From positions 248,001 through 312,000 of the forward strand of contig NZ_LMIR01000004.1 in NCBI RefSeq assembly GCF_001429165.1: a stretch of 64,000 bases of DNA, read 5' to 3'. This DNA comes from Agromyces sp. Root81. Its GTDB lineage: Bacteria; Actinomycetota; Actinomycetes; Actinomycetales; Microbacteriaceae. A model generated the notes under the pieces. It was not told the DNA's origin, did no database searches, and worked only from the letters and a program-made list of their open reading frames with translations. The stretch's first letter is position 1. Each line of letters begins with the position of its first letter. The position numbers and the translations under genes are program-made. Below are positions 1 through 10,863 of this stretch, piece by piece.

Positions 1-1894
<1,894 letters not shown>

Positions 1895-1922
1895 GTTTCT
1901 CCTGTGTCCTGTCTTCCTGGTA

Positions 1923-1973
1923 CTGAGGCTCTCGACTCGACCCCGTGAGGTCAGTTCCCGTCGAGAGCCTCAG
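1923..1973 (-). other. Intercistronic hairpin between atpA and atpG
   Basis: A perfect 14-bp inverted repeat (1923-1936 with 1960-1973) brackets a 23-nt loop inside the atpA-atpG gap. A second pairing is possible between GTTCCC at 1954-1959 and GGGAAC at 1973-1978, so two mutually exclusive folds exist. It has no T-run and lies inside a continuous operon. An mRNA processing, stability or translation-tuning element is therefore likelier than a full terminator; that role is inference. Confidence 0.7.
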
Positions 1974-1988
1974 GGAACCTCGGAATGA

Positions 1989-3629
1989 CTAGCGGCGACC
2001 CTTGACGATCTTCTCCTGGACGACCTCTTCTTCAGCGATCGCCTCGAACTGCTCGGATCCGACCGAGGCGAGCGGCTTGCCCTCGCCGGTCTGGAACTCG
2101 AGCTTGAACGCGTCGACGGCTGCGGCGAGCTCGGCCGCGGTGTCGTCGGAGAGCACGTTGGTCTCGCGCAGCGAGTTCAGCACCTCGGTGTTGCGCGCGA
2201 GGTAGTCGTGCAGCTCGCTCTCGAACCGGAGGATGTCCTCGACGGGAACCTCGTCGAGCTTGCCGTTGGTGCCGGCCCAGATCGAGACGACCTGCTTCTC
2301 GACCGACATCGGCGAGTACTGCGGCTGCTTGAGCAGCTCGGTGAGGCGTGCGCCTCGAGCGAGCTGACGACGGCTGGCCGCGTCGAGGTCGGAGGCGAAC
2401 ATCGCGAACGCCTCGAGCGAGCGGTACTGCGCGAGCTCCAGCTTCAGCGTGCCCGAGACCTTCTTGATCGACTTGACCTGTGCGTCACCGCCGACTCGGG
2501 AGACCGAGATGCCGACGTCGACAGCGGGGCGCTGGTTCGAGTTGAACAGGTCGGACTGGAGGAAGATCTGGCCGTCGGTGATCGAGATCACGTTGGTCGG
2601 GATGTACGCCGAGACGTCGTTCGCCTTGGTCTCGATGATCGGAAGACCCGTCATCGAGCCGGCGCCGAGCTCGTCGGACAGCTTCGCGCAACGCTCGAGC
2701 AGACGCGAGTGCAGGTAGAAGACGTCACCGGGGTACGCCTCGCGTCCCGGCGGACGACGCAGGAGGAGCGACACGGCGCGGTAGGCCTCGGCCTGCTTCG
2801 ACAGGTCGTCGAAGATGATGAGGACGTGCTTGGAGTCGTACATCCAGTGCTGGCCGATGGCCGAGCCGGTGTACGGCGCGAGGTACTTGAAGCCGGCCGG
2901 GTCGGACGCGGGAGCCGCGACGATGGTCGTGTACTCCATGGCTCCGGCGTCTTCGAGGGCGCCCTTCACCGAGGCGATGGTCGAGCCCTTCTGGCCGACG
3001 GCGACGTAGATGCAGCGAACCTGCTTCGACGGGTCGCCCGTCTCCCAGTTGGCCTTCTGGTTGATGATCGTGTCGATCGCGATGGCCGTCTTGCCGGTCT
3101 GGCGGTCGCCGATGATGAGCTGGCGCTGGCCGCGGCCGACGGGGATCATCGCGTCGATGGCCTTGATGCCGGTCTGCAGCGGCTCGTGCACCGACTTGCG
3201 CTGCATGACGCCGGGCGCCTGCAGTTCGAGCGCACGACGGCCTTCGAGGCCGGTGATCTCGCCGAGGCCGTCGATCGGGTGGCCGAGCGGGTCGACGACA
3301 CGGCCGAGGTAGCCCTCGCCGACGGGGACGGAGAGGACCTCGCCGGTGCGGGTCACCTCCATGCCCTCTTCGATGCCGGTGAACTCGCCGAGCACGACGA
3401 CGCCGATCTCGTCTTCGTCGAGGTTCTGCGCGAGACCGAGCGTGCCGTCCGCGAAGCGGATCAGTTCGTTCGCCATGACCGAGGGAAGGCCTTCGACGTG
3501 CGCGATGCCGTCGCCGGCGTCGGTGACGTACCCGACCTCGGTCTTCTCCGCCTGGCCCGGCTCGTACGACGAGACGAACTCCGAGAGAGCCGAACGGATC
3601 TCGTCGGGGCTGATGGTGAGTTCTGCCAT
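1989..3629 (-). CDS. atpA: F1Fo ATP synthase subunit alpha
   Basis: Non-catalytic nucleotide-binding subunit of the F1 hexamer. The product is 546 residues, starting [19 protein letters not shown]. The P-loop region is [13 protein letters not shown], and the [24 protein letters not shown] stretch near residues 290-310 is typical of alpha. The start is preceded by an A-rich leader with an AAAGGGAAAAG Shine-Dalgarno-like run, unusually A/T-rich for this genome. It sits between atpH (77-nt gap with a hairpin) and atpG. Confidence 0.98.
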   Translation of the reverse strand: MAELTISPDEIRSALSEFVSSYEPGQAEKTEVGYVTDAGDGIAHVEGLPSVMANELIRFADGTLGLAQNLDEDEIGVVVLGEFTGIEEGMEVTRTGEVLSVPVGEGYLGRVVDPLGHPIDGLGEITGLEGRRALELQAPGVMQRKSVHEPLQTGIKAIDAMIPVGRGQRQLIIGDRQTGKTAIAIDTIINQKANWETGDPSKQVRCIYVAVGQKGSTIASVKGALEDAGAMEYTTIVAAPASDPAGFKYLAPYTGSAIGQHWMYDSKHVLIIFDDLSKQAEAYRAVSLLLRRPPGREAYPGDVFYLHSRLLERCAKLSDELGAGSMTGLPIIETKANDVSAYIPTNVISITDGQIFLQSDLFNSNQRPAVDVGISVSRVGGDAQVKSIKKVSGTLKLELAQYRSLEAFAMFASDLDAASRRQLARGARLTELLKQPQYSPMSVEKQVVSIWAGTNGKLDEVPVEDILRFESELHDYLARNTEVLNSLRETNVLSDDTAAELAAAVDAFKLEFQTGEGKPLASVGSEQFEAIAEEEVVQEKIVKGRR

Positions 3630-3683
3630 TGTCTTTTCCCTTTTTCTGTACCGGTTGTACAGCTACTGGTGTGTCGCGGCGCG

Positions 3684-3708
3684 GACGCCGGTCGTTTCAA
3701 CCGGCGTC
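3684..3708 (-). other. Hairpin at the atpH stop codon, before atpA
   Basis: A perfect 9-bp stem GACGCCGGT/ACCGGCGTC with loop CGTTTCA overlaps the atpH stop codon and lies about 55 nt before the atpA start. With the hairpin between atpA and atpG it brackets the atpA message. A role in differential stability of the atpA segment is inference. Confidence 0.6.
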
Positions 3709-4501
3709 AGCCGGCAAGCTTCTGCCGCAGCGAGCTGAGGCGCGAGGCGACGCTGCCGTCGATGACGTCGTCGCCGATCTGCACGCGGATCCCGCCGAGC
3801 ACGGCGGGATCGACGATGGTGTCGAAGCGGACACGGCGGCCCGCCTGGGCGACGAGGCCCTGCTCGAGCCGGCCCAGCTGGGCGGCGGTGAGCGGGACGG
3901 CGCTCGTGACCGTCGCGATGTCGAATCCGCGCTGGTCTGCGACGACGGATGCCCCGTGCCGGAGCAGCTCGCCGATGCGGCGACCGCGAGGCTGCCGCAC
4001 GAGGTGCTGCACGATCACGACCGTCTGCGGCGATGCCTTGCCGACGAGGAGCCGGTCGACGATCTGCGTCTTGGCGGCGACCTCGCCCAGCTTCGACCCG
4101 AGCGCGAGCTCGAGCTCGGCGTCGCTCGCGACGGCCCGCTCGAACGCGAGCAGCTCGGCGTCGAGGTCGACGCCGTCGGGAGCGGAGTCCGCGGCGACGC
4201 GGATGCCGATCTCTTCGACGCCGGCCAGGAAGTCGTCGCCCGACGACCACCGGCGCGAAGCCGCGCTCACCAGGAGCGAGGCGGCCTCGGCCGGGATGCG
4301 GGAGCCGAAGACGGCACCGACGAGCGCGCGCTTCTGCGCGACGTCGGCCTCGGGGTCGATGAGTGCCGTGCGCAGGTGCGCGGACTCGCCGATGATCCGG
4401 CCGGCGGCGAGGAGTGCCTCGGCGACCGGAAGCTCGGCGCGGCCGAGCTCCGCCAGCGCGGCCTTCGATCCGGCCAGGGCCTCTCTCGTAGCGCTACCCA
4501 T
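3707..4501 (-). CDS. atpH: F1Fo ATP synthase subunit delta
   Basis: Peripheral-stalk subunit that ties the top of F1 to the b subunit. The 264-residue product, starting MGSATREALAGSKAALAELG, has the all-helical N-terminal OSCP domain. It ends with the beta-rich stretch DTIVDPAVLGGIRVQIGDDV, close to the family signature. Actinobacterial delta subunits are longer than the roughly 180 residues of E. coli delta, as here. It starts 3 nt after the atpF stop codon, so translational coupling is likely. Confidence 0.96.
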   Translation of the reverse strand: MGSATREALAGSKAALAELGRAELPVAEALLAAGRIIGESAHLRTALIDPEADVAQKRALVGAVFGSRIPAEAASLLVSAASRRWSSGDDFLAGVEEIGIRVAADSAPDGVDLDAELLAFERAVASDAELELALGSKLGEVAAKTQIVDRLLVGKASPQTVVIVQHLVRQPRGRRIGELLRHGASVVADQRGFDIATVTSAVPLTAAQLGRLEQGLVAQAGRRVRFDTIVDPAVLGGIRVQIGDDVIDGSVASRLSSLRQKLAG

Positions 4502-4504
4502 GGA

Positions 4505-5071
4505 CTACTTCTTCCCTCCGGCGGCGGCCTCGGAGGCCTCCAGGTCGGCGAGGAACCGGTCGACGACCGCGGTCGCCTTGGCGTCGTCGGAGAGCGACTC
4601 GCCGATGACCCCTGATGCGAGGTCGATGGCCAGCGTGCCCACCTCGGTGCGGAGCGTGACGAGTGCCGTCTGGCGCTCCGCCTCGATCTGCGCCTGTGCG
4701 CTCGCGGTGACGCGTGCGGCCTCGGCGGTCGCGGCGTCCTTCGCCTCGGCGACGATCTTCTTGCCGTCGTCGCGAGCCGTCTCGCGGATGCGACCGGCTT
4801 CGGTGCGCGCGTCGGCGAGCTGGGCGGTGTACTCCTCGAGTGCCGCCTCGGCCTTGCGCTGCGCCTCGTCGGCCTTCGCGATGTTGCCCTCGATCGCCTC
4901 GCCGCGCTCATCGAGCAGCTTCTGCACGCGCGGCAGCACGTACTTCCAGAAGAAGATGAGGATGATGACGAAGCACACCGACGACCAGATGATGTCGTAC
5001 AACTCCGGAATGACCGGACTCGGGCTCGCCTCGGCGCCCTCGGTTGCAGCGCTCAGTACTGCATGAAGCAC
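4505..5071 (-). CDS. atpF: F1Fo ATP synthase subunit b
   Basis: Membrane-anchored peripheral stalk. The 188-residue product starts from GTG at 5071. It has a short N-terminal tail, one membrane helix near residues 24-46 (IIWSSVCFVIILIFFWKYVLP) and a long charged Ala/Glu/Arg coiled-coil. A Lys/Gly tail ends the protein. It lies between atpE and atpH, the usual order. The family match is clear from topology and position. Confidence 0.96.
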   Translation of the reverse strand: MLHAVLSAATEGAEASPSPVIPELYDIIWSSVCFVIILIFFWKYVLPRVQKLLDERGEAIEGNIAKADEAQRKAEAALEEYTAQLADARTEAGRIRETARDDGKKIVAEAKDAATAEAARVTASAQAQIEAERQTALVTLRTEVGTLAIDLASGVIGESLSDDAKATAVVDRFLADLEASEAAAGGKK

Positions 5072-5099
5072 GTTGGCCTCCTCAGTTGCGGCGGGTGGA

Positions 5100-5348
<249 letters not shown>

Positions 5349-5378
5349 CTAGGGAATGTTCTGGGCGGATGCCCGGGC

Positions 5379-6242
5379 TCAGTGCTCTTCTGCGACCGCG
5401 AGCTGGATGTAGACCGCGGTGAGGAGTGCGAAGACGTACGCCTGCAGGACGGCGACGAGGATCTCGAACAGCGTGAACGCGAAGCCGAAGGCCAGCGTTC
5501 CGACACCGAGGAGGGTCCACCATCCACTCATCTGCACGACGAAGAACTGAGTCGCCGCGAAGAAGAGCACGAGCAGGAGGTGTCCGACGATCATGTTCAT
5601 CATGAGTCGGAGCGTGAGGGTGATCGGGCGGATCACGAACGTCGAGATGAACTCGATCGGCGTGACGATGATGTACACCGGCCACGGCACACCCGAGGGG
5701 AAGAGCGAGTTCTTGAAGAAGTTCTTGGGGCTCTTCTTGACACCCGCGTAGATGAACGTGATGTACGCGACGATCGCGAGCACGAGCGGCACGCCGATGA
5801 CGGAGGTGCCGGCGATGTTCAGGAACGGGATGACACCCGTGAGGTTCATGAACAGGATCATGAAGAACATGGTCGTGAGGATCGGCAGGAACCGCTTGCC
5901 GTCCTTCTTGCCGAGCAGGTCGTCGGCGATGTTGACGCGAACCATGTCGAGACCCATCTCGACGAGGCTCTGGAAGCGACCGGGCACGACGCTCATGCGA
6001 CGGGTGCCGAGCCAGAACACCAGCAGCAGGGCGATGACCGCGACCCAGCGGACGAGGATGATGCGGTTGATCTCGAAGTTGGTGTCTTCGAAGAGCAGCG
6101 GCCCGGGGAAGAATTCGTCGATCGACGGCCCGTGGAAGCCACCATCGTCGGTTGACATCGGAACCAGCAGGTTCAGAGCGTTAGCTAGCAGCGCTTTCTC
6201 CTGTTTCGGGGCGTGGAGCTCGGCTCTCGCGGCGACGAACAT
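5379..6242 (-). CDS. atpB: F1Fo ATP synthase subunit a
   Basis: Stator subunit that forms the proton half-channels against the c ring. The 287-residue hydrophobic product has at least five membrane segments. The conserved stator Arg lies in PITLTLRLMMN, followed by VGHLLLVLFF, and Glu/Gln residues of the last helices lie in FTLFEILVAVLQAYVFALL. The ATG at 6242 has GAGG close by. An alternative in-frame ATG at 6158 (MSTDDGGFHGP) has no clear Shine-Dalgarno but would remove an atypical N-terminus. Confidence 0.96.
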   Translation of the reverse strand: MFVAARAELHAPKQEKALLANALNLLVPMSTDDGGFHGPSIDEFFPGPLLFEDTNFEINRIILVRWVAVIALLLVFWLGTRRMSVVPGRFQSLVEMGLDMVRVNIADDLLGKKDGKRFLPILTTMFFMILFMNLTGVIPFLNIAGTSVIGVPLVLAIVAYITFIYAGVKKSPKNFFKNSLFPSGVPWPVYIIVTPIEFISTFVIRPITLTLRLMMNMIVGHLLLVLFFAATQFFVVQMSGWWTLLGVGTLAFGFAFTLFEILVAVLQAYVFALLTAVYIQLAVAEEH

Positions 6243-6296
6243 GGACCTCGGCAGCCCGTGCGCGAGCAGGGCAGTACCGTGGGGGGATCCCCATTA

Positions 6297-6302
6297 CTCT
6301 AG
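6297..6302 (-). promoter_or_regulatory. Candidate -10 element before atpB
   Basis: TAGAGT on the minus strand, inside the 97-nt gap between atpI and atpB, could start a transcript about 50 nt before the atpB ATG. I see no good -35. This is the longest gap between atpI and atpE, and an internal atp promoter here is plausible but unproven. Confidence 0.35.
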
Positions 6303-6339
6303 CAATACTTCGGGCAGCAGACGAATCGCCGAGGCGGTC

Positions 6340-6816
6340 TCACTCTTCGGTGGGCGCCTTCGGCAGTTCGACGTCGCTGACGTAGGGCAGTCGGGACTTC
6401 GCGACGACGATCACGTCGACGGCGAGCGAGGCGAGCACGCCCGCGACGAGGCTGAGGAAGAGCGCGGTCGTGTTCAGCCAGTCGGCCTCGCGCAGCACCA
6501 CGACGAGCACGATGAAGACGACGAACTTCAGGATCCAGCCGCCGAGCACGATGCCGAAGAACGCCCCGACGAAGAGATCGCTCGAGGCGAAGCGGTTGGC
6601 GGCGAGGATGCTCGCCGCGGTGATGCCCATGAAGACCACGGCCATGAGCGTGCCGATGAGCGCACCCAGCAGGCCGGGCACCCCGGCGAGCAGGAAGCCG
6701 AGGATCGCACCGACGACGAGGATCACTCCGGCGAGGATGCCGCCCCACACGAGCGCCCTCCGGAGTACGGGGTTCGAGGTCGGGGTGCGGTCGGCTTCAG
6801 CTCGTGCGTCGTTCAT
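6340..6816 (-). CDS. AtpI-like small membrane protein at the head of the atp genes
   Basis: A 158-residue integral membrane protein with four hydrophobic segments and a short charged C-terminus. It has no enzymatic motif. Its position directly before atpB matches AtpI / ATP synthase protein I, a poorly conserved helper thought to aid c-ring assembly or magnesium supply. The start overlaps the stop of the preceding wecA-like gene by ATGA. The name rests on position and topology. Confidence 0.75.
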   Translation of the reverse strand: MNDARAEADRTPTSNPVLRRALVWGGILAGVILVVGAILGFLLAGVPGLLGALIGTLMAVVFMGITAASILAANRFASSDLFVGAFFGIVLGGWILKFVVFIVLVVVLREADWLNTTALFLSLVAGVLASLAVDVIVVAKSRLPYVSDVELPKAPTEE

Positions 6817-8117
6817 CGTGCTCCAGGTTCGGGGTCGCTGGATTCTACCGAGCCGTCCTGAGCACTCGCCGGGCTCTGCTCCGGGCCGGCAGCAGCGGAT
6901 GCCTCGGCTCCGGCGAGCTCGTCGAGGCCGGCGACATCCGATTCGGGGAGCTCATCGAGCGGCTCCGCCTCGGCCGCGACGGTGAGTCGCTTGCGGCGGC
7001 CGAGCGGAGCGAGCGTGATGACCGCGCAGACGACGAAGCCGATGAAGATAGCGAGGAGTGCCCAGAGCGACGAGATCTTGAGGTAGACCGGGAAGACGTA
7101 GGCGAGCAGGCATCCGATCGAGGCGACCGCGGTCCATGCGTAGAGGATCAGCACGGCGTGGAGGTGCGAATGGCCCATGTCGAGCAGGCGGTGGTGGAGG
7201 TGCTTGCGGTCGGCGGAGAACGGCGACTTGCCGGCGCGGAGGCGCCGCACCACCGCGAGCCCGAAGTCGAGCAGCGGGATCACGAGCACGGCGAACGGCA
7301 GCAGGATCGGGATGAACGCGGCGACGAACTGGTTGAGGCCGACGCCGGTGGGGTTCAGCTGCCCCGTGACCGCGACGGCGGAGGTGGCCATGAGCAGGCC
7401 GATGAGGAGTGCACCCGCGTCGCCCATGAAGAGCTTCGCGGGGTGCCAGTTGAGCGGCAGGAAGCCCGCACACGCGCCGACGAGGATGATCGCCACGAGC
7501 GAGGCCAGGTTGAAGTAGTTCGTCGGCGAGGTCTGCTGCACGAGCAGGTACGAGTAGAGGAAGAACACGCCGTTGGCGATGAGCGCGACGCCGGCGACGA
7601 GGCCGTCGAGCCCGTCGATGAAGTTCACGGCGTTCATCACCAGCACGATCACGAACACGGTGATGATCGCGAACATCCACGACGAGCCGACGGTGATGCC
7701 GCCGATCGGCAGCGACACGATCGAGACGCCCTGCCAGGTGATGAGGCCCGCGGCGAGGAACTGCGCGGCGAGCTTCGTCGTCCAGTCGAGGTCCCAGATG
7801 TCGTCGGCCACTCCGACGATCACGATGAGGAGCGCAGCGCCGAGGATCGCGAGGATCTGCCCGGGGTTCTGGAAGACGATCGCGATGTTCGAGAACCGCG
7901 ATGAGCCGAGGGTCGAGACGAAGGCAGCGGCGCCGAACGCGATGAGGATGCCGACGAACATCGCCACGCCGCCGAGGCGCGGCGTCGGCCGGGTGTGCAC
8001 GTCGCGCTCGCGGATCTTCGGGTAGAGCTTGTACTTCAGGCTCAGTTTCCAGACGACGATCGAACCGCCGAACGTGACGAGCGCCGTCAGCAGGGCGATG
8101 GCCAGGAAGAGGGTCAT
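6813..8117 (-). CDS. MraY/WecA-family polyprenyl-phosphate sugar-1-phosphate transferase
   Basis: Integral membrane enzyme that transfers a sugar-1-phosphate, usually GlcNAc-1-P, from UDP-sugar to polyprenyl phosphate, beginning a cell-wall or glycan polymer. The 434-residue product has about eleven membrane helices. Family motifs are DVHTRPTPRLGG near residue 40, the DDIWDLDW acidic motif, NAVNFIDGLDGL, and the cytoplasmic His loop HHRLLDMGHSH. The C-terminal ~45 residues are Ala/Glu/Pro-rich. It overlaps tsaC and atpI by ATGA at both ends. Its position between tsaC and atpI is the normal actinobacterial site of WecA (Rfe). Confidence 0.9.
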   Translation of the reverse strand: MTLFLAIALLTALVTFGGSIVVWKLSLKYKLYPKIRERDVHTRPTPRLGGVAMFVGILIAFGAAAFVSTLGSSRFSNIAIVFQNPGQILAILGAALLIVIVGVADDIWDLDWTTKLAAQFLAAGLITWQGVSIVSLPIGGITVGSSWMFAIITVFVIVLVMNAVNFIDGLDGLVAGVALIANGVFFLYSYLLVQQTSPTNYFNLASLVAIILVGACAGFLPLNWHPAKLFMGDAGALLIGLLMATSAVAVTGQLNPTGVGLNQFVAAFIPILLPFAVLVIPLLDFGLAVVRRLRAGKSPFSADRKHLHHRLLDMGHSHLHAVLILYAWTAVASIGCLLAYVFPVYLKISSLWALLAIFIGFVVCAVITLAPLGRRKRLTVAAEAEPLDELPESDVAGLDELAGAEASAAAGPEQSPASAQDGSVESSDPEPGAR

Positions 8118-8932
8118 GAGGCGGCGGCGTCCGCATCATCGGCGGATGCCGCGGCATCGACACGCTCGTCGGCCGCGGGGGTCGCGGGCTCGACGGCCGA
8201 GTCGTCAGCGGCAGCGGGTGCAGCGGGCTCGACGGGCACGGCCGGTTCGACGAGCTCCTCCCCCACGACCTCGACGATGCGCTCGCGGGTGATCACGCCG
8301 GCGCGCACGATGCGGAGGCGTCCGCCCTCGTGCGAGAGCGCCGTCGCGTCGACGATCGTCGACGAGGTGTCGCCGGGCCGCTCGCCGACCGACTCGTAGG
8401 AGGCGCCTGCCGGGCCGCCGTCGAGGTACACGGCGATCGAGTCGCCGAGCATCTCCGCGGCGTCGGCGGCGGTCGTCGCGGAGGGCATGCCGGAGCGGTT
8501 CGCCGACGAGACCGCGAGCGGCCCCGTCTCGGCGAGGAGTTCGAGGGCGATGGGGTTCGCGGGCATGCGGAGCGCGACCGTGCCGCGCGTGTCGCCGAGG
8601 TCCCACTGCAGGGAGGGCTGGGCGTGCAGGATCACCGTGAGCCCGCCGGGCCAGAACTCGCCGACGAGCTGCCTCACTGCCGGCGGGACCTCGCTCGCGA
8701 GGGCGTCGAGCGTCGGGATGCCGGGAATCAGCACCGGCGGCGGCGAGGTGCGCCCGCGGCCCTTCGCATCGAGCAGCGCGGAGACCGCCTTCGGGTCGAA
8801 CGCGTTCGCGGCGACGCCGTAGACCGTGTCGGTGGGGATGACGACGAGCTCCCCCCGCCCGATGGCGCTCCGTGCGAGGCGCATGCCGGTGAGGAGCTCT
8901 GAGTCGACCGAACAGTCGTAGATGGCAGTCAT
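8114..8932 (-). CDS. tsaC: L-threonylcarbamoyladenylate synthase (TsaC/Sua5/YrdC)
   Basis: Makes threonylcarbamoyl-AMP from threonine, bicarbonate and ATP for the t6A37 modification of ANN-decoding tRNAs. The 272-residue product has the YrdC core: IPTDTVYGVAANAFD near residue 33, KGRGRTSPPPVLIP, the VALRMPANP stretch and SSANRSGMPS. About 60 Ala/Pro/Asp/Glu-rich residues of low complexity follow the core and overlap the wecA-like start. It lies next to prmC in many actinobacteria; here the ABC/TetR cassette intervenes. A TAGAAT -10 at 8942-8947 sits 9 nt before the ATG. Confidence 0.93.
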   Translation of the reverse strand: MTAIYDCSVDSELLTGMRLARSAIGRGELVVIPTDTVYGVAANAFDPKAVSALLDAKGRGRTSPPPVLIPGIPTLDALASEVPPAVRQLVGEFWPGGLTVILHAQPSLQWDLGDTRGTVALRMPANPIALELLAETGPLAVSSANRSGMPSATTAADAAEMLGDSIAVYLDGGPAGASYESVGERPGDTSSTIVDATALSHEGGRLRIVRAGVITRERIVEVVGEELVEPAVPVEPAAPAAADDSAVEPATPAADERVDAAASADDADAAAS

Positions 8933-8990
8933 GACCTGCCGATTCTAGACCAGGGCCCCATGACAGGACGTCGGTGAACGGCGGCGCCGT

Positions 8991-9008
8991 CCTGAGCCTG
9001 TCGAAGGG
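8991..9008. repeat. Dispersed-repeat-like motif CCTGAGCCTGTCGAAGGG
   Basis: This 18-bp word matches the complement of the CCCTTCGACAGGCTCAGG element that recurs between genes of many GC-rich bacteria. That recurrence is from memory, not a search. It sits between tsaC and the ABC permease, immediately beside a terminator hairpin. I saw it only once in this window. Confidence 0.4.
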
Positions 9009-9040
9009 ATGCCGCGGCGCAAGCGTGCGCCGCGGCATCC
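9007..9040 (-). terminator. Terminator of the ABC exporter operon
   Basis: A perfect 15-bp stem (9007-9021 with 9026-9040) with loop AGCG lies 18 nt after the permease stop codon. The arms begin and end with GGATGCC/GGCATCC, shared with three other terminators in the window. There is no T-run. Confidence 0.75.
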
Positions 9041-9057
9041 GCCGTCGCCCGACCGGC

Positions 9058-9903
9058 TCAGCGGCGGCCCGCCCTGCGACCGAAGAGCCAGCCGCCCCAC
9101 ACGACCGAGACGATGACGATGCCGACGCACCAGCCGAGCGCCCACCAGGCCGAGTCGCCGATCGGCGTGCCCATCAGCAACCCGCGGATCGTCTCGATGA
9201 CGGGCGTGATCGGCTGGTTCTCGGCGATCCACTGCAGCCAGGTCGGCATCGTCTCGACCGGAACGAACGCGCTCGAGAGGTACGGCAGGAAGAGCAGGAT
9301 GAAGCCGTAGCCGCTCGCCGCCTCGGGGCTCGACGCAGCGAGCCCGATCGCCGCGAAGAGATACGTGATCGCGAGGATGTAGAGCGCGACCAGACCGAGC
9401 ACGGCGAGCCATTCGAGCGGGGTCGCGGTCGGGCGGAACCCGACGAGGAGCGCGACCGCGATGACCACGCCCGTCGCCACGAGGTTGCGGGCGAGGCTCG
9501 CGACGACGTGGCCGGTGGTGACGGCGCCGCTCCGCAGCGGCATGGTGCGGAACCGGTCGATGATGCCCGTCGTCATGTCGCGGGAGACCGAGATGGCGGT
9601 CGACGAGGCGCCGAATCCCGCGCAGAGCAGGATGATTCCCGGCACGACGTAGTCGACGTAGCCGCCCGACGGGTCGATCGCGTTGCCGAAGATGAAGGTG
9701 AACATCAGCATGAGCATCGTCGGCAGCAGCACCGCCATGAGCATCGCGTCGATATCGCGCACCGAGTGGCGGAAGCTGCGGGCGATGAACGTCGACTCGG
9801 CGGTGAACGCGCCGAGTTTCGCTCGAGCGGGGGCCGGCGCGATGCCGGTGCCCGGGGTCGACGTGGTCGCGGTGGTGGTCGTCAGTGTCGTCATTATGGT
9901 CAC
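9058..9903 (-). CDS. ABC-2 type transporter permease (daunorubicin-resistance type)
   Basis: Membrane component of a drug- or lipid-type ABC exporter. The 281-residue product has a Thr-rich cytoplasmic N-terminus of about 30 residues, then six predicted membrane helices. The segment FRTMPLRSGAVTTGHVVASL is typical of the ABC-2/DrrB family, in the loop after helix two. The start is GTG at 9903, overlapping the ATPase stop as GTGA; an in-frame ATG at 9894 is also possible. Its partner is the adjacent ATPase, and control by the divergent TetR gene is inferred. The substrate is unknown. Confidence 0.9.
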   Translation of the reverse strand: MTIMTTLTTTTATTSTPGTGIAPAPARAKLGAFTAESTFIARSFRHSVRDIDAMLMAVLLPTMLMLMFTFIFGNAIDPSGGYVDYVVPGIILLCAGFGASSTAISVSRDMTTGIIDRFRTMPLRSGAVTTGHVVASLARNLVATGVVIAVALLVGFRPTATPLEWLAVLGLVALYILAITYLFAAIGLAASSPEAASGYGFILLFLPYLSSAFVPVETMPTWLQWIAENQPITPVIETIRGLLMGTPIGDSAWWALGWCVGIVIVSVVWGGWLFGRRAGRR

Positions 9904-10808
9904 TTCGATTCGATGAGCTCGGGGGCGGATGCCGCGGCGCCGGCGGTGATCGCGAGGAACACGTCGTCGAGGCTGGGTCGCCGGATGGCGACCTGCGTGC
10001 CGTCGATCGCCGAGGCCGGCGAGCGGTCGAGCAGGTCGATGGCCGCGCGCAGCCCGTGCACGCTGCCGTCGGTCGGCAGTTCGAGGAGCAGTTCGCCGTC
10101 GGCGCCGCGGAGTTCGACGACGTCGCCGCCGATGCGCGCCTTCAGCTCGTCGGCCGTGCCCTCCGCGGCGATGCGGCCGCGATCGAGCACGGCGATGCGG
10201 TCGGCGAGCCGGTCGGCCTCCTCGAGGTACTGCGTCGTGAGGAAGACCGTGGTGCCGGCTGCCGCGAGCGAGCGGATGACGTTCCAGAGTTCCTGGCGGC
10301 TGCGGGTGTCGAGACCCGTGGTCGGCTCGTCGAGGAACAGGATCGGCACGTCGACGACGAGGCTGAGGGCGAGGTCGAGGCGTCGGCGCATGCCGCCCGA
10401 GTAGGTGCCGACACGTCGGCGCGCGGCATCCGTCAACTCGAAGCGTTCGAGCAGTTCGGCGGCTCGGTCTCGTGCCTGCGGTCGACCGAGTCCCGACAGC
10501 CGGCCCATCATGACGAGGTTCTCGGTGCCCGTCAGCACCTCGTCGACGGCCGCGGACTGCCCGGTGAGGGCGATGCGCTGCTTCACCTCCTCAGGAGAGG
10601 CGGCGACGTCGAAGCCCGCGACCCGCGCGATGCCGGCATCAGGCCTCACGAGCGTCGTGAGGATGTTGATGGTGGTCGTCTTGCCGGCGCCGTTCGGCCC
10701 GAGCAGGGCGAACACCGATCCCGCCGGCACGCTGAGGTCGAGGCCGGCGAGCACTTCGGTCGACCCGAACCGCTTGCGGAGCCCGTGCGTGTCGATCGCG
10801 ACTGTCAT
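9900..10808 (-). CDS. ABC transporter ATP-binding protein (DrrA-like)
   Basis: Energises the neighbouring ABC-2 permease. The 302-residue product has Walker A LGPNGAGKTTTIN near residue 40, the signature TYSGGMRRRLDLA, Walker B PILFLDEPTTGLD and the switch region LTTQYLEEADRLADR. A C-terminal ~75-residue domain (VVELRGADGELLLELPTDG) is characteristic of DrrA-type ATPases. The start at 10808 has GGAGAG upstream. Divergent from a TetR regulator, it forms a classic regulator-exporter pair; the drug or lipid moved cannot be told. Confidence 0.92.
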   Translation of the reverse strand: MTVAIDTHGLRKRFGSTEVLAGLDLSVPAGSVFALLGPNGAGKTTTINILTTLVRPDAGIARVAGFDVAASPEEVKQRIALTGQSAAVDEVLTGTENLVMMGRLSGLGRPQARDRAAELLERFELTDAARRRVGTYSGGMRRRLDLALSLVVDVPILFLDEPTTGLDTRSRQELWNVIRSLAAAGTTVFLTTQYLEEADRLADRIAVLDRGRIAAEGTADELKARIGGDVVELRGADGELLLELPTDGSVHGLRAAIDLLDRSPASAIDGTQVAIRRPSLDDVFLAITAGAAASAPELIESK

Positions 10809-10863
10809 GGATCTCTCCTGTTCTCTCTTCTGCGCCTGCCGATTGTTGCGTATGGCGCAAACT

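Noticed and set aside
2208..5066. A 952-codon plus-strand open frame opposite atpA, atpH and atpF
   Set aside because: It is the antisense shadow of clearly identified atp genes. Long stop-free antisense frames are normal in DNA this GC-rich, and the translation shows no domain.
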